DNA from: Amphritea balenae
GTDB taxonomy: Bacteria > Pseudomonadota > Gammaproteobacteria > Pseudomonadales > Balneatricaceae
Reading direction: 5' to 3'
Assembly: GCF_003858655.1 (NCBI RefSeq)
Contig: NZ_RQXV01000003.1
Span: 62,001 to 126,000 of the forward strand
DNA length: 64,000 nucleotides
In this document: piece by piece, positions 26,333 to 33,272 of the stretch
Numbering within the stretch: position 1 is the first letter of the stretch
Layout of the letters: each line of letters opens with the position of its first letter
Translations under genes and position numbers: made by a program
The notes under the pieces: generated by a model
What the model was told of the DNA's origin: nothing
Databases searched by the model: none
The model's input: only the letters and a program-made list of their open reading frames with translations

Positions 26333-27310
26333 CTACAGATTTTCTCTTCCATGGGCCGAATCAAAATCAAGCTCAGGACCTAAAGGCACTATCCGGGTGG
26401 GGTTGATCATATCGTGACTGTAATAGTAGTGGCGCTTAATATGCTGCATGTCCACAGTTCCAGCAATACCGGGCATCTGATATAGCTCGCGGATATAACC
26501 TGATATATTGGAGTAATCACGCAGCTGCTTTAAATTGCACTTAAAGTGGCCATAATATACCGCATCAAAACGAATCAGGGTCGTAAACAGGCGCCAGTCA
26601 GCTTCGGTCAACGCAGACCCTGCAAGATAACGATGTTCTGACAGGATCTCCTCGATACGATCCAGGCTGGTAAACAGGGTTTTCACATTAGTGTCATAAG
26701 CATCTTGAGTGGTCGCAAAGCCCGCCCGATAAACACCGTTATTAATCGTATCGTAGATCCAGCTATTGATCTCTTCGATCTCATCCCTGAGTAGCTCAGG
26801 CCAAAGATCACAGCTATTACCGGTAAGTTCATTAAAAGCAGAGTTGAACATCCTGATAATTTCTGAAGACTCATTACTCACTATCGTCTGTTGCTGTTTG
26901 TCCCAGAGTACAGGTACCGTTACCCGGCCGGTGTAATCAGATTGGGCACGGGTATAGACCTGATGCATAAATTCGAAGCCGTACAGAGTATCACCCGTAG
27001 AGCCCGTGTCAGAATCAAAACTCCACCCCTGCTCCAGCATATCCGGACTGACAACCGATACACCAATAAGCGACTCGAGCCCCATCAGCTTACGAAATAT
27101 CAGCGTACGATGCGCCCAGGGGCAAGCCAGGGATACATAGAGATGGTATCTGTCAGGTTCAGCTTTGAAGCCACCTGAGCCACTTTCTCCCTGCTGACCA
27201 TCCGTCGTGATCCAGTTACGAAACCCCGCCTGCTCTCGAATAAATTCGCCCTTAGAGTTTTTAGTTTCGTACCAACGATCCTGCCACTTACCTTGTATCA
27301 GCAGCCCCAT
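26333..27310 (-). CDS. yqjG: Glutathionyl-hydroquinone reductase (YqjG/Xi-class GST)
   Basis: Reduces glutathionyl-hydroquinones back to hydroquinones, a clean-up step after quinones have reacted with glutathione. The 325 residues fit the family. The catalytic cysteine is in ACPWAHR (about 63), followed by the thioredoxin-like fold and VPVLWDKQQQTIVSNESSEII (about 130-150, the cis-Pro and Glu/Ser glutathione-binding loop). The C-terminal helical domain ends with NPTRIVPLGP. It lies 63 bases downstream of doxX on the same strand. E. coli has yqjF (DoxX) and yqjG in the same order. Confidence 0.93.
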   Translation of the reverse strand: MGLLIQGKWQDRWYETKNSKGEFIREQAGFRNWITTDGQQGESGSGGFKAEPDRYHLYVSLACPWAHRTLIFRKLMGLESLIGVSVVSPDMLEQGWSFDSDTGSTGDTLYGFEFMHQVYTRAQSDYTGRVTVPVLWDKQQQTIVSNESSEIIRMFNSAFNELTGNSCDLWPELLRDEIEEINSWIYDTINNGVYRAGFATTQDAYDTNVKTLFTSLDRIEEILSEHRYLAGSALTEADWRLFTTLIRFDAVYYGHFKCNLKQLRDYSNISGYIRELYQMPGIAGTVDMQHIKRHYYYSHDMINPTRIVPLGPELDFDSAHGRENL

Positions 27311-27373
27311 AACTTGAACCTCACTTAATTACTTATATTGAACTATTAAAAACAAGCGCCTAATCAGGAGAGA

Positions 27374-27763
27374 TCATTCCGAACGTTGACGCCAGGCATC
27401 AACGCTATAACAACCAGGACCATTCGCAGCCAATAGCAAAAAACCACCCGCAATAGCGATATTCTTCATAAACATAATAAACTGCATCTGATCTGCCGGA
27501 TCAAAATGAAATAATGCGGCTGCAAGCAATGAAAAAACGGCCAACCCTACGGCGGCCAAACGGGTCATAAAGCCGATCAACACAGCGATACCACCTAACA
27601 GTTCAAGTGCAATAACCGCCGGTAGCAGAATACCCGGCACCCCCATACTTTCCATATAACCGGCAGTACCCTCGTAGCCGCCAATCTTATTCCATCCCGC
27701 CAGAATAAAAATCGCTGCCAAACCAATACGACCCAGAAGCGACAGTGTGGATGAATAGTTCAT
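27374..27763 (-). CDS. DoxX family membrane protein (YqjF-like)
   Basis: A 129-residue inner-membrane protein with four hydrophobic helices (about 7-25, 45-65, 70-90, 98-117). GRIGLAAIFILAGWNKIGG and LELLGGIAVLIGF are typical of the DoxX family. In E. coli, YqjF is strongly induced by quinone-like breakdown products of dinitrotoluene through the LysR regulator YhaJ; the same gene neighbours here suggest the same kind of inducer. A good ribosome site (GAGG) precedes the ATG. Confidence 0.88.
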   Translation of the reverse strand: MNYSSTLSLLGRIGLAAIFILAGWNKIGGYEGTAGYMESMGVPGILLPAVIALELLGGIAVLIGFMTRLAAVGLAVFSLLAAALFHFDPADQMQFIMFMKNIAIAGGFLLLAANGPGCYSVDAWRQRSE

Positions 27764-27842
27764 AGTGATACCTCAACCATATTTCTTTATATATTTTGTT
27801 ACTTAGTGCCCTCATATTAGTTTCTGTTTTTTAGATATAAAA

Positions 27843-28769
27843 TTACTTAATTTCGGACTTTATCTTCGAATAATTCGAATGATCATTATCGCAACATTGG
27901 TGAAACAGTTCGGCTAAACGCTGCACCCCCGGACCACTTCCCTCCTGACGCGCGTAATATAGATGCAACATCATACTGCGACAGCTACCGGCCTGAAGTG
28001 GAATAGGTACTAACGCTTCGCGTAACAGCAGCTCTTTGATTCGGGTGACCGGTATCCAGGCAAACCCCATTCCCCGACAGATCATCTCAACTGAAGTGGC
28101 GATATTACTGACGGTCCAGCGTTGATCCGCTTCAAGCCAACCGGAATCTTCATTGCGACTTAACGCTGAATCACGGGTAACCAGCTGACGATAGTTACTC
28201 AGCTGTTCAATCAACAGAGGTTCGGCAACGGAACACTGATCGAATACCGGATGGGCAGGCGCTGCCACCGCAATAAAGTCCACAGCAAACAGAGGTTCTG
28301 CGAGAAAATGTGAAACACCGGATCCGGCGATGGCCATATCAACCTGCCCCTGAATTAATGCCTCTGCGGCACCCGACAATACAGTTTCATAAAGTTGAAT
28401 CCGGGTATTAGGGTACTCAGCGGCAAACTGCTCCAGTACAGCGCCAACATATTCAGTCGGGAAGGTCTGATCAACAGCGATAGAGATCTCCGCTTCCTCA
28501 CCGGCATTCAGGCTGGCAGCCAGCGCATCAATATTCGCCGATGACTCCAACAGGTGCTCTGCCCGCTGTAACAATAGCCTGCCAGCATCGGTTAGATGAG
28601 CCTTGCGCCCTTTCACCTGCAGTAGCTTAACATTAAGCATCTGCTCCATTTTCTGAATAGCATGATGAATGCTGGACTGACTTTTATGTACCGCAGCAGC
28701 TGCATGGGAAAAACCACCGTGTTCTACCACCGCTTTCAGCATCCGCCACTGTTCTAGCGTTACTTTCAT
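27843..28769 (-). CDS. LysR family transcriptional regulator (YhaJ-like position)
   Basis: A 308-residue LysR regulator: winged helix-turn-helix at 1-65 (LEQWRMLKAVVEHGGFSHAAAAVHKSQSSIHHAIQKME) and a periplasmic-binding-like effector domain from about 90. It is divergent from the pirin gene and upstream of doxX-yqjG, matching the E. coli yqjF-yqjG...yhaJ-yhaK arrangement. It probably controls both flanks and itself. The effector is likely a quinone or phenolic compound, by analogy only. Confidence 0.92.
   Translation of the reverse strand: MKVTLEQWRMLKAVVEHGGFSHAAAAVHKSQSSIHHAIQKMEQMLNVKLLQVKGRKAHLTDAGRLLLQRAEHLLESSANIDALAASLNAGEEAEISIAVDQTFPTEYVGAVLEQFAAEYPNTRIQLYETVLSGAAEALIQGQVDMAIAGSGVSHFLAEPLFAVDFIAVAAPAHPVFDQCSVAEPLLIEQLSNYRQLVTRDSALSRNEDSGWLEADQRWTVSNIATSVEMICRGMGFAWIPVTRIKELLLREALVPIPLQAGSCRSMMLHLYYARQEGSGPGVQRLAELFHQCCDNDHSNYSKIKSEIK
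27865..27879. promoter_or_regulatory. TTC-N9-GAA palindrome upstream of doxX
   Basis: TTCGAATAATTCGAA, a near-perfect palindrome inside the 3' end of the LysR gene and about 100 bases before the doxX start codon. It contains the T-N11-A core of LysR-type sites and shares TTCGA with the two sites in the LysR-pirin gap. Confidence 0.5.
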
Positions 28770-28791
28770 CGCCTAACACCCCAGACTAACT

Positions 28792-28850
28792 TTCGATTTA
28801 TTAGAATAATATTACCCATTTATACCGATTTTATTTTCGAATATGAAGAA
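28792..28850. promoter_or_regulatory. Two TTC-N9-GAA sites between LysR gene and pirin
   Basis: TTCGATTTATTAGAA at 28792-28806 and TTCGAATATGAAGAA at 28836-28850, 44 bases apart (about four helical turns). Both fit the LysR T-N11-A rule and match the site before doxX. They are in the 201-base divergent promoter region, where a LysR protein would repress itself and activate the pirin gene. Confidence 0.55.
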
Positions 28851-28970
28851 TAGTATAGAGAGCATAACCGCTGCTGATATCAGACCGAACCATCAAATAC
28901 TGATTTAAAAGCGGACTTAAGACGAATATTTTTTACCCGCACTTATGACAAGTTCTTACGGAGTACAGCT

Positions 28971-29798
28971 ATGAATATACAGGTTATCCCCAGTCACCCT
29001 TCCTCCGATGGTGCCGGGGTAAAAATCCAACGGGTACATGGTTTTCAAAATAACAGCCTTGATCCATTTCTGATGCTGGATGAGATTCGTTCAGACAAGC
29101 CTGATGATTACGGTGCAGGCTTTCCGGCCCACCCTCACCGCGGTATTGAGACACTGACTTATATGCGCAACGGCGGCTTTGTACATGAAGATCATATGGG
29201 TAACCGGGGCGAAATAGCTGCCGGAGAATCTCAGTGGATGTCTGCCGGCCGTGGCGTTATTCATTCTGAAATGCCGTTACAAACTGAGGGCCTTATGCAT
29301 GGTTTCCAACTATGGATAAACCTGCCTGCCCGACACAAAATGAAAGCGCCTCAGTGGCAAGATATAAAACAGAACGAACTACCCTGGCATCAATTACAAA
29401 ACGCACAGCTTAAAGTGATAGCAGGCAATTATCATATCGCAGGGAAACGTTTTAGTGGTCCACTACAACAACTGCCGGGTAAGGCTGCCGTTGCAGACCT
29501 GAATCTTCACCAAAACAGCAAACTAACGCTGCAATCGGACCAAACAACCAGCCTGCTGATCTATGTTTATGAAGGCCAGTTGAACATCGGCGATAAAACT
29601 ATCGCTACCCGCCAGATGGCTAAAATTACTGATAGCTCAGAATTAATGCTCGCTTCGGATCAAGGGGCCGGCGCACTGCTGCTCAATGGCACTCCTTTGA
29701 CTGAGCCAGTAGCCCATTACGGTCCTTTTGTAATGAATACTCAGGCCGAGATCGATCAGGCTATCCGCGACTATCAACAAGGTAGGCTAACGGACTAG
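28971..29798 (+). CDS. Pirin family protein (YhaK-like)
   Basis: A 275-residue double-cupin protein of the pirin family; members include quercetin 2,3-dioxygenases and redox sensors. The metal-binding set is complete: HPHRG (about 56-60) and GVIHSEMP (about 98-105), giving three His and one Glu. GGAG lies before the ATG. Its place next to a LysR gene is that of E. coli yhaK. The last 33 codons and the sequence beyond the stop belong to the first unit of a tandem array. Confidence 0.92.
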   Translation: MNIQVIPSHPSSDGAGVKIQRVHGFQNNSLDPFLMLDEIRSDKPDDYGAGFPAHPHRGIETLTYMRNGGFVHEDHMGNRGEIAAGESQWMSAGRGVIHSEMPLQTEGLMHGFQLWINLPARHKMKAPQWQDIKQNELPWHQLQNAQLKVIAGNYHIAGKRFSGPLQQLPGKAAVADLNLHQNSKLTLQSDQTTSLLIYVYEGQLNIGDKTIATRQMAKITDSSELMLASDQGAGALLLNGTPLTEPVAHYGPFVMNTQAEIDQAIRDYQQGRLTD

Positions 29799-30338
29799 AG
29801 TTTCTTCGATGCTCAAAGTCTGTTCGTAAAACACTAATACCGGCATAAGCCACACTGGTGACTGAGCCGGTTATCCATTTCGATTTTTTTGTAATGAATA
29901 CTCAGGCAGAGATCGATCAGGCTATCCGCGACTATCAACAAGGCAGGCTAACGGACTAGAGTTTCTTCGATGCTCAAAGTCTGTTCGTAAAACGCTAATA
30001 TCGGCATAAGCCACACTGGTGACTGAGCCGGTTATCCATTTCGATTTTTTTTGTTATGAATACTCAGGCAGAGATCGATCAGGCTATCCGCGACTATCAA
30101 CAAGGCAGGCTAACGGACTAGAGTTTCTTCGATGCTCAGAATCTGTTCATAAGACGGTAATACCGGCATAAGCCACACTGGTGACTGAGCCAGTTATCCA
30201 TTTCGATTTTTTGTAATGAATACTCAGGCCGAAATCGATCAGACTATCTGCGACTATCAACAAGGCAGGCTAACGGACCAGAGTTTCTTCGATGCTCAGG
30301 GTCTGTTCATAAGACGGTAATACCGGCATAAGCCACAC
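29700..30338. repeat. Four-unit tandem array of about 161 bp spanning two convergent gene ends
   Basis: Units start at 29700, 29861, 30022 and 30184 (161, 161, 162 and about 155 bases). Unit 1 is the native 3' end of the pirin gene plus its downstream sequence; unit 4 contains the native 3' end of the CDGSH-GltS gene. Units 2-4 keep a recognisable copy of the pirin C-terminal codons in frame, ending in TAG in units 2 and 3 and mutated to CAG in unit 4. Each also holds the GltS gene end on the other strand; its stop is TGA in units 3 and 4 but CGA in 1 and 2. Unit joins form CCGGC...GCCGG stems followed by a T-run. This fills the 508-base gap between the two genes; nothing else was seen there. 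Confidence 0.95.
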
Positions 30339-31851
30339 CCGATAAATACGCCATCTCTCTGTTCCAGGTGGCCAGATCATCCAGTTCAAACTGATTCAGG
30401 TGGTGATGGCCGCACGCCCGGGCCATTACCTGCATCAGATGCACCGAACCGGTTAGATAATTAGTCAGCTGACGAGAAGATTTCTCAACATTCAGCCGTT
30501 GTCGCAGATCAGCATTCTGCGTCGCTATCCCCGCCGGACAGTTATTCGTATTGCAGATTCTGGCAGCGACACAGCCAATCGCCTGCATAGCACTGTTCGC
30601 CAGCGCAATACCGTCGGCCCCCAGGGCCATCGCTTTAACAAAATCACTCGGTACCCGCAGGCCTCCCGTCACAATAAGGCTGACCCGACCACTGGCGCCT
30701 TTATGATCCAGACATTGCCGTGCCCGGGCCAGTGCAGGAATAGTTGGCACGCTGATATGATCACGAAACAGCTGAGGAGCCGCACCTGTACCACCTCCCC
30801 GACCATCAAGAATGATGTAATCAGAACCCGCTTTCAGTGCGAACTCTATATCTCGTTCGATATGATTTGCACTGAGCTTAAAACCTATCGGTATACCGCC
30901 AGTCAGCTCTCGGACATGGTCAGCAAAGTAAGCAAAGTCAGACACTTCATTAAGATCACTGAATGTAGGAGGAGAAACCGCATCCTGACCTTCAGGAATA
31001 CAGCGAACCTGAGAAATTTTGCCAATATTTTTGCTGGCAGGCAGATGCCCCCCGGTACCTGTTTTTGCCCCCTGCCCCCCTTTAAAATGAAACGCCTGCA
31101 CTCGTTCAAGTAGCTCATCCCGATAACCGAACCGGGCACTGGCCAGTTCATAAAAGTAACGGGAATTTGCCTGTTGCTCTTCAGGCAACATACCTCCTTC
31201 ACCGGAACAGATACCCGTACCCGCCTGCTCAGCACCTTGAGCTAATGCGGTCTTGGCCTCTTCAGACAAGGCACCAAAACTCATATCTGATATAAACAGT
31301 GGAATTTCCAGATGCAACGGACGCTTCGCTTCGGGCCCGATCACTAACCCGGTGCCCACCACCGCATCCTCCTGTAATGGTTTGCGAGCCATCTGAGCCA
31401 CCATGATCTGAATGTCATCCCAGGCAGGCAGTTCGTTGCGCGGCACTCCCATCGCGACCATCGGCCCGTGACTACCTATCCCTTGCAGCCCTTCACGAGC
31501 CAACTGATGGATAAACTCTAGCTCCGATTCCTGCTCAGTATTCACCGCCACTGGTGCCTGATTATCGGTCGCAATGACCCCCGGTCCGGATTGTCCAACA
31601 GCAGCACTATCAAACTGTTTATGGCTACCATCACAGTAAGGCGCATTGCCCGTATGCTTACAGGCACACAGCCAGGCCTCACCGTCATTCTCAGCATTGA
31701 AGGCTTTAGGTTTAAATTCACTCCCCACATGAGAGCCATCACAGAAAGGCTGCTTTACTGATCGACCGCAGACACAAAAATGGTATTGCTGCCCCTGCTT
31801 AAGATCCACCTTCACCGGTTTATTGTTTGCAACCACAGGCCCATCAGCCAT
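30307..31851 (-). CDS. CDGSH iron-sulfur domain fused to FMN-binding glutamate-synthase domain
   Basis: A 514-residue fusion; the ATG at 31851 has GGAG upstream (the TTG at 31872 is less likely). Residues about 15-80 hold two CDGSH motifs (CVCGRSVKQPFCDGSH and CACKHTGNAPYCDGSH), each expected to bind a 2Fe-2S cluster. From about 110 on is the GltB-type FMN domain (SDMSFGALSEEAK, FKGGQGAKTGTGGHLP, DGRGGGTGAAP, NTNNCPAGIATQ). The glutaminase domain of true glutamate synthase is missing, so the substrate is unknown; stand-alone members are annotated as putative glutamate synthases or redox enzymes. It lies between two pirin genes, and its 3' end is part of the tandem array. Confidence 0.88.
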   Translation of the reverse strand: MADGPVVANNKPVKVDLKQGQQYHFCVCGRSVKQPFCDGSHVGSEFKPKAFNAENDGEAWLCACKHTGNAPYCDGSHKQFDSAAVGQSGPGVIATDNQAPVAVNTEQESELEFIHQLAREGLQGIGSHGPMVAMGVPRNELPAWDDIQIMVAQMARKPLQEDAVVGTGLVIGPEAKRPLHLEIPLFISDMSFGALSEEAKTALAQGAEQAGTGICSGEGGMLPEEQQANSRYFYELASARFGYRDELLERVQAFHFKGGQGAKTGTGGHLPASKNIGKISQVRCIPEGQDAVSPPTFSDLNEVSDFAYFADHVRELTGGIPIGFKLSANHIERDIEFALKAGSDYIILDGRGGGTGAAPQLFRDHISVPTIPALARARQCLDHKGASGRVSLIVTGGLRVPSDFVKAMALGADGIALANSAMQAIGCVAARICNTNNCPAGIATQNADLRQRLNVEKSSRQLTNYLTGSVHLMQVMARACGHHHLNQFELDDLATWNREMAYLSGVAYAGITVL

Positions 31852-32041
31852 AACCGTCACTCCGCTCCTCAAATTATGTCTAAGCCTAGCAATGATTAAC
31901 TGATCTGCTAGTTAGCCCTGTTAAAAAGCGGTTTGGGGTGTTTCTGGTAAGCTGACTAAAGATTGAGAAATCAAAGCTTTGTTTACAGAACGACAATGAC
32001 AAGGTAAAAATGAGTGATCATTTTCTGATCTGTGAGATCCA

Positions 32042-32722
32042 ATGATTACTATCAAACGCGCAGAAGACCGGGGCTATGCCCACTTTGGCTGGCTCGAATC
32101 CCGTCATGTATTCTCCTTTGGCAGCTATTTTGATCCGAACTGGATGGGCATTTCGGAACTGCGTGTCGCGAATGAAGACCTGCTTCACCCCGGAGCCTCA
32201 CTGGATCCCAGTCAACATCAGGATATGGAGATCATCAGTATCATCATGGATGGTAAAAACCTGCATACCGATTCACTGGGAAACCGACAGCTTCTCAAAG
32301 GTCGTAGCCTACAGCTACTCAGCACCGGTAGTGGCGTCGAATTCACAGAACAAAACGCATCACTGGAAAACAGTCTGAAGATGCTTCAGTTTTGGATTGT
32401 TCCACAAACTACAGGTAATACACCCCGTTATCAGTCAAAAAACCTGCGAACCCCCGAGGGGGTCCAACTACTTCTATCACCTGATGGCCGGGATGAATCA
32501 CTACAAATCAATCAGAATATTGAGCTTTACCAGTTTCGCTTACAACATATGATCTGCGGTATGCCTGAATCAGACAACGGGTTTCTCTACCTGCAAAAAG
32601 GTCAACTGGAAGTCAATGGCAGCTTGCTAGATGCAGGAGACTCAATCTTGTTTGAAAAAGAGCCCTTAATAAGCCTGCGAGCAATCACCAGAGCCGAAGG
32701 TTTCTATTTTAAGCTCCCCTGA
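32042..32722 (+). CDS. Pirin family protein with incomplete metal site
   Basis: A 226-residue pirin of the YhhW size class (HFGWLESRHVFSFGSYFDP at the start). In YhhW-type pirins four ligands bind the metal: two His in HPHRDME, then His and Glu in RHSE. Here the first motif reads PSQHQDME, so one His has become Ser, and the second reads EFTEQN, so the other His has become Phe. One His and the Glu remain. It may bind metal poorly or act as a non-enzymatic partner. It is divergent from the CDGSH-GltS gene across about 190 bases. Confidence 0.85.
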   Translation: MITIKRAEDRGYAHFGWLESRHVFSFGSYFDPNWMGISELRVANEDLLHPGASLDPSQHQDMEIISIIMDGKNLHTDSLGNRQLLKGRSLQLLSTGSGVEFTEQNASLENSLKMLQFWIVPQTTGNTPRYQSKNLRTPEGVQLLLSPDGRDESLQINQNIELYQFRLQHMICGMPESDNGFLYLQKGQLEVNGSLLDAGDSILFEKEPLISLRAITRAEGFYFKLP

Positions 32723-32799
32723 CCCGCCGTCTGCGCGTCACTAAAAGCCTCGACAAACCGGCAATGAAAATTTGTCATATATAATTTACACAAATTATA

Positions 32800-32897
32800 T
32801 TGCATTGCACAAAAAATTAGTTATATTGATATAGCACTTTGCTTTTTGAGCCACTGATTTGGCTTGTTTTGGACCCGGCGCCCGCCGGGTCTTTTTT
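32800..32897 (+). ncRNA. Candidate small RNA with strong terminator
   Basis: A possible promoter (TTGCAT at 32800-32805, TATATT at 32822-32827, 16 bases apart) precedes a short stretch with a hairpin AGCC/GGCT (32849-32864) and a strong terminator stem GACCCGGC/GCCGGGTC ending in TTTTTT (32872-32897). A transcript of about 60 bases is possible. The terminator may equally serve the pirin gene that ends at 32722. The rest of the gap to 33272 is A+T-rich with only the hrpB terminator recognised. Confidence 0.35.
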
Positions 32898-33106
32898 ATT
32901 GCGTTGCACAACACAATAGCAGCTTATCCACAACACCCTGATCAGGTGATACCATTACCTACCGATAAACCTGATTAATTAGAAATATGCCTTCACCACC
33001 CTAATACTTTTAATTGTTAATGCCTGAGTTTATTAAACTTACATTTCAGGTCGATAAATCCTTAACACTTTTGTTTGAAAACAATTAACTGATAAAAATA
33101 ATAGGC

Positions 33107-33133
33107 AAAAGAAAGCCCCGCGCTAGCGGGGCT
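33107..33133 (-). terminator. Rho-independent terminator of hrpB
   Basis: Stem AGCCCCGC/GCGGGGCT with loop GCTA (33114-33133), followed on the minus strand by TTCTTTTG. It is about 140 bases downstream of the hrpB stop. Confidence 0.75.
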
Positions 33134-33272
33134 ACATGTGGCATGCAATTTTCTTCTTTTTCTTTTGGCCCCAAATTATTGAGGCTATCTATACCCTGAC
33201 TTAATCAGAGCATATAAAGCATAGTACAGAGATACCTGCTTTATCTTGAAAAGTTTTGCAGACGCCGCTTAT

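Noticed and set aside
29861-30306. Short peptides encoded by each array unit
   Set aside because: They are copies of the pirin C-terminus without ribosome sites; no sign of separate translation.
30499-31113. 204-codon plus-strand frame
   Set aside because: It is the reverse of the CDGSH-GltS gene, which has clear family motifs; no ribosome site.
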